NCBI RefSeq assembly: GCF_900009265.2
Contig: NZ_LR735018.1
Span: forward strand, 302,225-366,224
Reading direction: 5' to 3'
DNA: 64,000 bases
Origin: Planktothrix paucivesiculata PCC 9631
Lineage (GTDB): Bacteria; Cyanobacteriota; Cyanobacteriia; Cyanobacteriales; Microcoleaceae
Made by a program: the position numbers and the translations under genes. Every line of letters begins with the position of its first letter. The first letter of the stretch is position 1. Below the pieces are notes generated by a model. It was not told the origin of the DNA. It was given only the letters and a program-made list of their open reading frames with translations, and did not search any database. This document shows, piece by piece, positions 17,838 through 25,495 of the stretch.

Positions 17838-18138
17838 CGCCGTAGTCAGCCCTTTAGGGTTTTCTTACCCCAAATCAAAGATCAGTTCCCTGAATAAATT
17901 GAATTTCAGTATCAAAAATGACAATTAACTTCAGGAAAAAATCATAATTTCCGGTTTAGATTCCCTTGTCACCGTGGAAATTCTAAGGGAAAAGGCTCAA
18001 TTTATAGACAAATTCCAGCAACTAATTATACAATGGAGGGTAACACCTATCAGGGTAACGTTCAATTTGATTTTCTTCCATCTTGTATTAACAAATGGAG
18101 TTTTCCTAACCAAATTTTGACTGAGGGAGTGTCAAATC
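17838..18138 (+). other. Intergenic region before the histidine kinase
   Basis: No convincing gene is present in these 301 nt. A small open frame (18033-18146, about 37 codons) starts MEGNTYQGN but has no family resemblance and overlaps the next gene's start. GAGGGA at 18123-18128 is the ribosome-binding site of the kinase. Confidence 0.6.
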
Positions 18139-20259
18139 GTGGATAAACAAGTTCAACCCACTAATGTTTCCAACCCTGATCAGCCCCCGGGGGAATGTGT
18201 TCCCGTCCCAGATTCTGTCCACTCTGATCCAGATTATTTCCGCCACTTCGTAGAATATCTACCGACAGCAATGGCTATGGTTGACCCGCAACTGCGATAT
18301 TTAGCCGTATCCCGTCAATGGCAACAAGACTATGGCGAAGGAAATCTTAATTTAATCGGTTCTTCTCATCAACAATGGTTTCCCCATTTACCCGAAATTT
18401 GGTATCAGAATGCCGAACAATCTTTAGAGGGGAAATTGCCCCGTTGGGAACTCGAAACTTATCACCCTATAGATCAAGGTTCTATGGAGTGGAATAAATG
18501 GGTAGTTCAACCTTGGAAAACTGCATCAGGAACCATTGGGGGGTTAATTTTATATTTGGAAGTGATTACCCCTCAAAAACAATTACAAGAAAAAATAAAA
18601 CTGACTCAAAAAGCTTTTGATCAGGCGGGAACAGCTATTTTCTGGATGAGTTTAGAAGGGAATTTTTGCTATGTCAATCAATCGGTCTGTCGGATGTTGG
18701 GGTATACGGAAAGTGAATTACTGCAACTGAATATTCATAATATTGATCCCGATTTAACCGCCGTGGTTTGGCAAGAATACTGTCAAGAATTAAAACAAAA
18801 AGGATCATTAACCTTTGAATCCAGTTATCAAAGAAAATCCGGTTCTATTTTTCCGGTTAATTTTAAAATTAATTATTTAGAATTAGAGTCCTCTGCTCCC
18901 CATTTAACCGTTGAAACCCAATTCGGAGCAGTGTCGGTGCCGGGTTTACCCTTAATTTGTGGTTTTGCCTATGATATTTCTGAACAAAAAACCACATCCT
19001 CTGCAATTTTAGCCTCCAAGGATCAATTAGAAGCGGTATTAAATGCCGTCCCCGGATTAGTTTCTTGGATTAGTTCCGATTTAAAATATTTAGGGGTGAA
19101 TCGCCATTTAGCAAATTCCTATAATGTTCCGGCGGAAACCTTCATCGGGAAAGAGGTGGGATTTCTCCAAACTAGCCCAGAATTTAATCAATTTGTCTAT
19201 GAATTTTTCGCTCAAGATCATTGGAAAAGTTCACGGGAATTGACAGCCAATGTCCGAGGACTTCCTTGCACCTATTTAATTGTCGCCCAAAAATATCACC
19301 GAGGTTCGGCGGCGGTTTTTGTCGGATTAGATATTACCGATCGCCAACAAATGGAACAGGCATTACGCCAAAGTGAAGAACAAGAAGCTAAACGACGAGC
19401 CGAATTAGAAACCATTTTAACTCAGCTTCAACGCACCCAAACCCAACTTATTCAAACCGAAAAAATGTCATCTTTGGGGCAGTTGGTGGCGGGAATTGCC
19501 CATGAAATTAATAATCCAGTCAGTTTTATTTCGGGAAATATTGTTCATGCTAAAAATTATATTGAAGATTTAATGAATTTAGTGACTTTATATCAAAAGC
19601 ATTATCCTGAACTGATTCCTGAAATTGCCGATGAGATAGAAGAAGTTAATTTGAGCTTTTTAAAGCAGGATTTACCCCGAATGTTAGAATCGATGAAAGT
19701 CGGGGCAGAACGGATTCGAGATGTGGTGCGATCGCTACGTCATTTCACCCGTTTAGATGAATCTCAAATAAAGTTTGTTGATATTCATGAAGGGCTAGAT
19801 AGTACCATTTTAATCTTACAAAATCGTCTACAAGCCAAAGCCGGAAGATCGGGCATTACTTTAGTTAAGGAATATAGTGCGTTACCCAAGGTGGGTTGCT
19901 ATGCAGGACAACTAAATCAAGTGTTTATGAATTTACTTACCTACACCATTGATCGTTTAGAAGCCACCAGTTTTAAGGATGATTTAGGGGATCAACCTAA
20001 GATTATCATTCGCACCTATTTAGAGAACGAAAATACCGTGGCTATTTCGATCGCCGATAATGGAATTGGGATGTCGGAAATAGAACGAAAAAGTATTTTT
20101 GATCCCTTTATTCCCCCACAATTACAGGGAAAAGGCACCAGTTTAGGATTATCAATTGCTTATCATTTAGTCACGGACAAACACCACGGGGAACTCACCT
20201 GTTTCTCGGCATTAGGAACCGGAACTAACTTTTTAATTGAAATTCCTTTAAAGAATTAG
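18139..20259 (+). CDS. PAS-domain sensor histidine kinase
   Basis: This 706-residue soluble kinase has three PAS-like sensor regions (about 30-140, 155-285 and 290-410; for example FRHFVEYLPTAMAMVDPQLR and FYWMSLEGNF-like segments) and a short coiled coil. The dimerisation/phosphoacceptor box MSSLGQLVAGIAHEINNP carries His455. An HATPase domain follows with G1 box IADNGIGMS and G2-type GTSLGLSIAY. The N-box is degenerate: the residue expected to be the Mg-coordinating Asn is Tyr602 (MNLLTYTIDRL). No membrane segment and no adjacent response regulator are seen. GTG start at 18139, with GAGGGA about 10 nt upstream. Confidence 0.9.
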   Translation: MDKQVQPTNVSNPDQPPGECVPVPDSVHSDPDYFRHFVEYLPTAMAMVDPQLRYLAVSRQWQQDYGEGNLNLIGSSHQQWFPHLPEIWYQNAEQSLEGKLPRWELETYHPIDQGSMEWNKWVVQPWKTASGTIGGLILYLEVITPQKQLQEKIKLTQKAFDQAGTAIFWMSLEGNFCYVNQSVCRMLGYTESELLQLNIHNIDPDLTAVVWQEYCQELKQKGSLTFESSYQRKSGSIFPVNFKINYLELESSAPHLTVETQFGAVSVPGLPLICGFAYDISEQKTTSSAILASKDQLEAVLNAVPGLVSWISSDLKYLGVNRHLANSYNVPAETFIGKEVGFLQTSPEFNQFVYEFFAQDHWKSSRELTANVRGLPCTYLIVAQKYHRGSAAVFVGLDITDRQQMEQALRQSEEQEAKRRAELETILTQLQRTQTQLIQTEKMSSLGQLVAGIAHEINNPVSFISGNIVHAKNYIEDLMNLVTLYQKHYPELIPEIADEIEEVNLSFLKQDLPRMLESMKVGAERIRDVVRSLRHFTRLDESQIKFVDIHEGLDSTILILQNRLQAKAGRSGITLVKEYSALPKVGCYAGQLNQVFMNLLTYTIDRLEATSFKDDLGDQPKIIIRTYLENENTVAISIADNGIGMSEIERKSIFDPFIPPQLQGKGTSLGLSIAYHLVTDKHHGELTCFSALGTGTNFLIEIPLKN

Positions 20260-20406
20260 ACTTTAGTAATCGTTAATTTATGAATCCCCAACCGACCAGG
20301 ATACTGGCACTACTCACCCCAAGGAATAACAAAAGCAAATTGTAACTAATTCTTTAAGGGTTCGCATAATCCAAGTTCTGCTATTAATTGTTCATGAGAA
20401 ATATTA

Positions 20407-20496
20407 TTATATAGATTCTTCTATTAAATTTTCCAAGTAAGTAAAAGCTTGCGATCGCCCTCGTAAAAAGTCGATTAAAACATCGGTATCAATATT
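20407..20496 (-). pseudogene. vapC-like PIN toxin remnant
   Basis: Overlapping the end of the small antitoxin-like gene in another phase is a frame reading NIDTDVLIDFLRGRSQAFTY and then LENLIEESI, ending in TAA at 20407. This is the canonical N-terminus of a VapC PIN toxin (first Asp in DTDVLIDFLRG), cut after about 28 residues, where 100 or more further residues would be expected. Further on, another phase reads ISHEQLIAELGL, which may be leftover of a different small antitoxin. The toxin is therefore dead. Confidence 0.65.
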
Positions 20497-20698
20497 CTTC
20501 TAAAAACTGCATTAGTTGATCAATATCCGAGGAAAATTTTAGTTTTCCTTCTTTCTCGTTCTGTTTGGCTAATAAATAGTTTTGATAAATTTCGTCACGT
20601 TGCTCTTCTCTTAAAAACTGTTCCAAAAGAGATTGTATCTCTTTTGTTTCGCCCAATGATAGGGTTTTAATAGCTTCTACGACTTCACTAAAGGTCAT
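20489..20698 (-). CDS. VapB-like small antitoxin
   Basis: This 69-residue acidic, helical protein (MTFSEVVEAIKTLSLGETKEIQSLLEQFLREEQRDEI) has the look of the small antitoxins that pair with cyanobacterial PIN toxins. Its gene lies just upstream of, and overlaps, a truncated VapC N-terminus, which supports the assignment. There is no recognisable DNA-binding domain. A GGAG ribosome-binding site is visible on the minus strand before the ATG at 20698. It is probably intact but orphaned by loss of the toxin. Confidence 0.6.
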   Translation of the reverse strand: MTFSEVVEAIKTLSLGETKEIQSLLEQFLREEQRDEIYQNYLLAKQNEKEGKLKFSSDIDQLMQFLEEY

Positions 20699-20748
20699 AT
20701 TTATCTCCTTAAAAATTTTATATTTTTGTTTCTATAGATAGTTTATCA

Positions 20749-20856
20749 GCGATCGCCTCTAACTCAAAACCTATACCCTGATCGCTCCCTCATTTTAGCT
20801 TTGCGATCGCCTCTAACTCAAAACCGATACACTGATCGCTGTCTCATTTTAGCTTT
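20749..20856 (+). repeat. Two 54-bp tandem repeats starting with HIP1
   Basis: Two copies at 20749-20802 and 20803-20856 each start GCGATCGCCTCTAACTCAAA and end CATTTTAGCTTT. They differ at only a few positions, and a third unit begins with GCGATCGC at 20857 and then diverges. Confidence 0.93.
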
Positions 20857-21340
20857 GCGATCGCATCCACAGTTACAGCTTAAAGTGCAATCTGGCTTCT
20901 GGTTAGTGCTACCAGAGAAAAGCAATTCTGGGTTTCCTGTTGTCAACCCAGCCTACGAAGCGGCGATCACTTCAATTATCTATCTGCTAAAGGGTTTGCG
21001 GTATGCGATCGCTATTACTGTGAGTCGTAATTTTTAGGCGATCGCTTTTAAAATTGAGAGACGATCTCACTTCATCAAAGAAAGTGATCGCAATAACCCA
21101 CAATCAGGTTATCATTTCCCATAGCTCGGTTGCGTTCCTTAAGATAACCTACAAGAGCGGAGATCGAACTAAGAGGCTAGTACACTGCGGCGTAAGTGAA
21201 CGAACCATTTTCAAGCCTTGTAATCAATCAAATTTTCGGAGCTTTTAATGGTTATGTTATTTACGCCAACCTGTACTAGATCGGTGATCGCACTTCTTGA
21301 TATAATCTCAGGAAAGCCTTGCCCTCAAAATCATAAAACA
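20857..21340 (+). other. Gene-free region with HIP1-type repeats
   Basis: I see no real gene here. Open frames at 20801-21037 and 21054-21248 are short, have atypical composition and resemble nothing. The stretch holds several GCGATCGC/GATCGC sites and one copy of a 41-nt dispersed repeat (21005-21045). The HEAT-Mrr gene starts at 21341. Confidence 0.6.
21005..21045 (+). repeat. 41-nt HIP1-flanked dispersed repeat, copy 1
   Basis: GCGATCGCTATTACTGTGAG continues through GTCGTAATTTTTAG-type sequence to GGCGATCGC. Related copies of equal length lie at 22623-22663 and 23426-23466. Confidence 0.85.
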
Positions 21341-22486
21341 ATGAATACCAATAAACAGGAAAGAAGACTTAGCGATAAAGTAAAAAATCTTTCAGAGATT
21401 GGAGAGTTTTTTGAATTGCAACTGATAATAGGTGACTATTTAAACCAATTTGGCATTGAGTGGATAATCAATGAAATTATCGAAGCATTAGATTATAAAC
21501 AACATAATATTCCTTTAATCAATGAGCTTTTAGATTTTGTATTCGCCCATGATTTCATCAAGAAAGATGAAAATTCAATCGATGTGATTGAAATATACTT
21601 AGTTAATAAAAAATATAAACTTATTCGTTTATCTGCTATTAAAAATATTGCTAAATTAAGACCTCAGAAAAGCTCAATTCTTTTAGTTCAAATATTAAAT
21701 GATAAAGAGGAATCTAGAGAAATTAAATTATCGGTTTTAAAGTCTTTACGTTATGCGAACTTAACCAATAATGATATGCAAATATTCTTAAATATTTTTC
21801 AAGAAAATGACGAAGAAATAAATTTAAAAGCTATGGATATTTTGGAATGCCATCATCATAAAGCTCCTGTTGTAAAAGTACAGAAAGAATTAGAAAAATT
21901 TCTATCTTCACCCAACATAAAACTTAAGTGTAAAGCAATAGAATTGTTAGGCTTATTTTGCGAAATCGATATAATCGAAAGATTGTATTGTATTTCTACT
22001 CTTAATTTTTCCGAAAAATCAGTTCAAGACTCTCTAAACACAATGATTAAAACGTTAATGAGTAAGCCGATTAATATTCTTTATATTCGTCCTGAGAATT
22101 TTGAATATTTAACCAAAAAATTATTTCAAAGCTTAAATTATGATGATGTGGAACAAACCCGTAATAATAAGGATGATGGAATAGATATTATTGCTTATAA
22201 AAAAGGATTCGGTCTTATGGAAAATAAAAAACAATGTGTTGTTGCACAATGTAAAAGATATACAAAAAATAAAATAACAAGAAAAGAAATTCAAGAATTA
22301 TTGAATGCTATGCAAAATCATGGTGCAACGGAAGGGTACTTTATTACAACATCCTCTTTTGCTCAAGACGCTGAAGAATTAGCCGATCAAAATGGTCACA
22401 TTATATTACTCGATAAAGTCAAACTACAACAACAGCTTGATAAAACTTTTGGAATGAATAAATATTGTATTGTTAACCATAATTAA
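21341..22486 (+). CDS. HEAT-repeat protein with C-terminal Mrr-like nuclease
   Basis: In this 381-residue protein, residues 20-240 form helical, HEAT-like repeats (KYKLIRLSAIKNIAKLRPQK, REIKLSVLKSLRYANLTNND, NIKLKCKAIELLGLFCEID). Residues 255-370 form a restriction-endonuclease domain of the Mrr type: FEYLTKKLFQSLNYDDVEQT, DDGIDIIAYKKG with Asp282, VAQCKRY with Gln303 and Lys305, and GATEGYFITTSSFAQDA. The D/QxK arrangement matches Mrr nucleases acting on DNA, often modified DNA. The HEAT part probably binds a partner or nucleic acid. I chose ATG 21341; the frame extends upstream 31 codons with no family character. No methyltransferase partner is adjacent. Function as a defence nuclease is inferred. 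Confidence 0.78.
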   Translation: MNTNKQERRLSDKVKNLSEIGEFFELQLIIGDYLNQFGIEWIINEIIEALDYKQHNIPLINELLDFVFAHDFIKKDENSIDVIEIYLVNKKYKLIRLSAIKNIAKLRPQKSSILLVQILNDKEESREIKLSVLKSLRYANLTNNDMQIFLNIFQENDEEINLKAMDILECHHHKAPVVKVQKELEKFLSSPNIKLKCKAIELLGLFCEIDIIERLYCISTLNFSEKSVQDSLNTMIKTLMSKPINILYIRPENFEYLTKKLFQSLNYDDVEQTRNNKDDGIDIIAYKKGFGLMENKKQCVVAQCKRYTKNKITRKEIQELLNAMQNHGATEGYFITTSSFAQDAEELADQNGHIILLDKVKLQQQLDKTFGMNKYCIVNHN

Positions 22487-22622
22487 GCCGCCTTATTTAA
22501 TATAATTTATCGAAATAAAAGCCATTTTATGTTTTTTTAATCAACAATGCTTACAAACAATAAGAAATTACGAGATATATAAAAACTCTGGTTTAATAAA
22601 AAATAGCGTTTGTTTTAGTAGC

Positions 22623-22663
22623 GAGATCGCTATTATTGTGAGGCGGGATTTTTAGGCGATCGC
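22623..22663 (+). repeat. 41-nt HIP1-flanked dispersed repeat, copy 2
   Basis: GAGATCGCTATTATTGTGAG continues through CGGGATTTTTAG to GGCGATCGC. It ends two bases before the PIN gene stop and has the same length and spacing as copies at 21005 and 23426. Confidence 0.82.
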
Positions 22664-22664
22664 T

Positions 22665-23084
22665 TCAGTTAATAGACATCAAATTCTCGAAAGGATGACG
22701 ATTTTTCCATCGGTAAGTATTAAAGTCCCGAAAATCAACAGATAGAATCCGCCCATGCCCCAAATGTTCGGCAAGAATAATCAATGAAGCGTCCGCTAAA
22801 TCCATTGGCAGAGAACTATATTGATTCATCAATTCACTGATTCTTTTCCCATCTTGAACCTTGAGATCAAAAACCTCAAAAGCACCAATTTCTAAGCTAT
22901 GAATAAACGTCTGTTGAGCATTTGTGCCTGTACGTTTCAAGAGAATATGACAAGCTTCCGTAATCACACACCATGTTGTAACCAGAGGCTCATCAATCGT
23001 ATCTAAAACTTCTTGAGCGAGAACATGATAATCATCACGGCGATTGATTAATGCTATCCAAAAGCCAGAATCAACGATGACCAT
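22665..23084 (-). CDS. PIN-domain ribonuclease toxin
   Basis: This 139-residue VapC-like PIN domain starts MVIVDSGFWIALINRRD (Asp5). Glu lies in VITEACHILL, and Asp residues in MDLADASLIILAEH and ILSVDFRDF complete the acidic active site. The usual target is tRNA or mRNA; here it is unknown. I chose the ATG at 23084 because it restores the canonical PIN N-terminus. It overlaps the antitoxin gene by 14 nt in another phase, a coupling typical of toxin-antitoxin pairs. All key residues are present, so the toxin is probably active when free. Confidence 0.88.
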   Translation of the reverse strand: MVIVDSGFWIALINRRDDYHVLAQEVLDTIDEPLVTTWCVITEACHILLKRTGTNAQQTFIHSLEIGAFEVFDLKVQDGKRISELMNQYSSLPMDLADASLIILAEHLGHGRILSVDFRDFNTYRWKNRHPFENLMSIN

Positions 23085-23349
23085 ATTTTTCGTTAAGACT
23101 TTCAGTGAGATATTGCTTGTAATTAACCGACAAATCAGAGTCCCCTTCAGCACAACCAATCAACCCTGATTCCCTAAGAAGTTGCAAAGGCTTTACAGAG
23201 GATTCTTGATATAATTTTTCATAGTAAAGATCGATCGCCGCTTTCATGATGTCGGACGCACCTTGATTGGTACGCTGGCGAATGTAATTAAACTTATTAG
23301 CGCGATCGCTATCGAGCCTTGCATTAACTCTCATATTTTTGCTTGTCAT
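23071..23349 (-). CDS. Ribbon-helix-helix (CopG-like) antitoxin
   Basis: In this 92-residue protein the N-terminus MTSKNMRVNARLDSDRANKF and the following NYIRQRTNQGASDIMKAAID form a ribbon-helix-helix DNA-binding domain. The acidic C-terminal tail (AEGDSDLSVNYKQYLTESL) is likely the toxin-binding part. It is encoded just upstream of and overlapping the PIN toxin. The ATG at 23349 is preferred to a TTG at 23364 because it starts immediately before the DNA-binding domain. Autorepression of the pair is expected for this type. Confidence 0.82.
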   Translation of the reverse strand: MTSKNMRVNARLDSDRANKFNYIRQRTNQGASDIMKAAIDLYYEKLYQESSVKPLQLLRESGLIGCAEGDSDLSVNYKQYLTESLNEKYGHR

Positions 23350-23425
23350 AACTCTGTATGACAATACTATAGCTCAAAAAATTCAAAGACTCTTACACGA
23401 TAGTCCGAATTATATTCAGAGTATT

Positions 23426-23466
23426 GAGATCGCTATTACCGTGAGTCGTGAGTTTTCGGCGATCGC
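23426..23466 (+). repeat. 41-nt HIP1-flanked dispersed repeat, copy 3
   Basis: GAGATCGCTATTACCGTGAG continues through TCGTGAGTTTTC to GGCGATCGC. It lies between the PIN/antitoxin pair and dapL. Confidence 0.82.
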
Positions 23467-23473
23467 ATTATTA

Positions 23474-23490
23474 GGTGGGCATTGCCCACC
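23474..23490 (-). terminator. Hairpin after dapL
   Basis: GGTGGGC (23474-23480) and GCCCACC (23484-23490) form a GC-rich 7-bp stem with a 3-nt loop, 8 nt past the dapL stop on the minus strand. No U-run follows, so it is a likely but imperfect terminator. Confidence 0.5.
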
Positions 23491-23497
23491 CAACAAT

Positions 23498-24733
23498 TTA
23501 AACCTTAAATTTCTCGGTAATTCTTCGCATTGCTTCTTCTACATTTTCCCGACTATTGAAAGCAGAAATACGGAAATATCCTTCACCCGCCGCACCGAAA
23601 CCAGAACCCGGAGTCCCGACAACATTACAGGTTTGTAATAGCTTATCAAAGAAATCCCAACTCGATAAACCTTGGGGTGTTTTCACCCAAACATAGGGGG
23701 CATTTTCTCCGCCGTAAACACTTAATCCGGCTGCCGTTAATTGCTCCCGAATAATTTGGGCGTTTTCCATATAAAATTGAATTAACGCCTTAACTTGGGC
23801 TTTTCCTGCTTCCGAATAAACCGCTTCCGCCGCCCGTTGAATAATATAAGAAACGCCGTTAAATTTAGTGGCTTGCCGACGATTCCATAACTTCCATAAT
23901 TCCACATCGGAACCATCTTTAGCCTTAGCTTTTAACCCTTTAGGCATCACCGTAAAAGCGCAACGGGTTCCGGTAAATCCGGCGGTTTTAGAGAAGGAAC
24001 GAAACTCAATGGCGCACTCTTTTGCCCCCTCAATTTCATAGATAGAACGGGGTAAATTAGGGTTAGAAATAAATGCTTCATAGGCGGCATCGTAGAGAAT
24101 AATAGAACCGTTGGCTTTAGCGTATTCTACCCAGGCGGTTAAGTGTTCTTTGGTTGCCGTTGCCCCCGTGGGATTATTAGGAAAACACAGATAAATTAAA
24201 TCCACTTTTTGGGTGGGAATAGCAGCAGTAAAATTATTTTCCGCCGTAATTGGAATATAAACTAATCCCCCATATTCCCCATTTTCATTAGCATCTCCGG
24301 TGTGTCCTGCCATCACATTTGTATCGACATAAACGGGATAAACCGGGTCAGTAACGGCGATAATATTATCATCTCCAAAAATATCTAAAATATTGCCTGT
24401 ATCGCATTTTGAACCGTCGGAAATGAAGATTTCATCGGCGGAAATATCACAACCTCTAGCTTGGAAATCGTGGGCTGCAATTTTTTCGCGTAACCAACCA
24501 TAGCCCTGTTCCGGGCCATAACCTTTGAAGGTGTCACGGTTGCCCATGTCTTCGACGGCCTGAAGCATGGCTTGGCGGCAGGCTTGGGGCAAGGGTTCGG
24601 TGACGTCCCCAATGCCTAAACGGATGATTTTGGCGTCGGGGTTGGCTTCTGCAAACGCATTCACCCGGCGGGCAATTTCGGGAAATAGATATCCGGCTTT
24701 GAGTTTGAGATAGTTATCGTTCAGGGTTGCCAT
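23498..24733 (-). CDS. dapL: LL-diaminopimelate aminotransferase
   Basis: This 411-residue PLP enzyme converts tetrahydrodipicolinate directly to LL-diaminopimelate for lysine and peptidoglycan synthesis, the route used by cyanobacteria, plants and chlamydiae. Diagnostic segments are [73 protein letters not shown] and CFPNNPTGA. The PLP lysine is Lys249 in [15 protein letters not shown]. Length is normal. I chose the ATG at 24733 ([10 protein letters not shown]); the frame extends six codons upstream. It is the last gene of a minus-strand run and is followed by a hairpin. Confidence 0.97.
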   Translation of the reverse strand: MATLNDNYLKLKAGYLFPEIARRVNAFAEANPDAKIIRLGIGDVTEPLPQACRQAMLQAVEDMGNRDTFKGYGPEQGYGWLREKIAAHDFQARGCDISADEIFISDGSKCDTGNILDIFGDDNIIAVTDPVYPVYVDTNVMAGHTGDANENGEYGGLVYIPITAENNFTAAIPTQKVDLIYLCFPNNPTGATATKEHLTAWVEYAKANGSIILYDAAYEAFISNPNLPRSIYEIEGAKECAIEFRSFSKTAGFTGTRCAFTVMPKGLKAKAKDGSDVELWKLWNRRQATKFNGVSYIIQRAAEAVYSEAGKAQVKALIQFYMENAQIIREQLTAAGLSVYGGENAPYVWVKTPQGLSSWDFFDKLLQTCNVVGTPGSGFGAAGEGYFRISAFNSRENVEEAMRRITEKFKV

Positions 24734-24822
24734 AGTTGATTGCAAATGCAAAATTTAGGGTGTAATTTCAGTGTTCAAAAATAACTGAACCTTCTATCAT
24801 ACAAGGGTTTGGGATCGCTTTT

Positions 24823-25437
24823 TCAAACTTTTGCCCAGAGGGCAAGACCACCGCCTCGACCCCTAGCTGCAATTAGATTGGGAGTAATCACAAAAAAGGC
24901 AAAAAAGGCTTGTTTTTTGATAGAATCTTGATAAAATTTTTCAGAATTACTGGAGGTTCCGGGCATTTTACCGTCATAAAGATTTAAGCCAAAAAGTTTG
25001 GAGGTAACATAGGTAAAATCGAAAGCGAGAATATTCTTTTTTTCTAAAAATTTTGCGGGGCCAGTTAAAGTTAAATTAAACTGATTTAATTTAACACAGT
25101 TTTGAATAATTCCTGCGTCTATTTCTGGGGGTGTTTCTATTTTTAATAGGGGATGGGGATATCGAGAATAGATGATTTGTAAATTCAAAAAACTAGGAAT
25201 ATAAAGTCCGCCGCTTTTAACAAATCCGGCTTGTTTACGGATTTTCTGGGTTCCACTGACCCAACAGAGTCGCCAGTTTCCGATCAAGGATTCAAAGCTA
25301 TGCTTTTCTTTAGTTTTTTTGGCTTGATTTTCACATCGAATTAAGGTTTCAGCGATAATAGAAGAATTGGGCTTTTCTCCATGCCCTGTTAACACAAATT
25401 TAGCTACTTTTTCTAACAGCAGAAGATCATTTTCCAT
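24823..25437 (-). CDS. PAP/fibrillin-like protein
   Basis: This 204-residue soluble protein has SFESLIGNWRLCWVSGTQKI near residue 45 and LNQFNLTLTGPAKFLEKKN and FDFTYVTSKLFGLNLYDGK later. That is the lipocalin-like pattern of plastid-lipid-associated proteins (fibrillins) found in thylakoid-associated lipid bodies of plants and cyanobacteria. The match is of moderate strength. The end GRGGGLALWAKV is typical of cyanobacterial members. It lies between an MFS transporter and dapL on the same strand, with gaps of under 100 nt. A role in thylakoid lipid or carotenoid handling is inferred from the family. Confidence 0.62.
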   Translation of the reverse strand: MENDLLLLEKVAKFVLTGHGEKPNSSIIAETLIRCENQAKKTKEKHSFESLIGNWRLCWVSGTQKIRKQAGFVKSGGLYIPSFLNLQIIYSRYPHPLLKIETPPEIDAGIIQNCVKLNQFNLTLTGPAKFLEKKNILAFDFTYVTSKLFGLNLYDGKMPGTSSNSEKFYQDSIKKQAFFAFFVITPNLIAARGRGGGLALWAKV

Positions 25438-25495
25438 AGGATTTTAGGGTTGTTGATGGTTGGCTGTTGGTGCGTGCAAAGAACGCTTACACATC

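Noticed and set aside
18033-18146. Small open frame MEGNTYQGN before the histidine kinase
   Set aside because: It overlaps the kinase start, has no recognisable family and no independent evidence of coding.
20749-20870. Possible CRISPR array
   Set aside because: The 54-bp units are contiguous with no spacers, there are only two full copies, and no cas genes are present.
20801-21248. Two short plus-strand open frames (78 and 64 codons)
   Set aside because: They lie across repeats, have no family character and no ribosome-binding site, and overlap HIP1-rich DNA.
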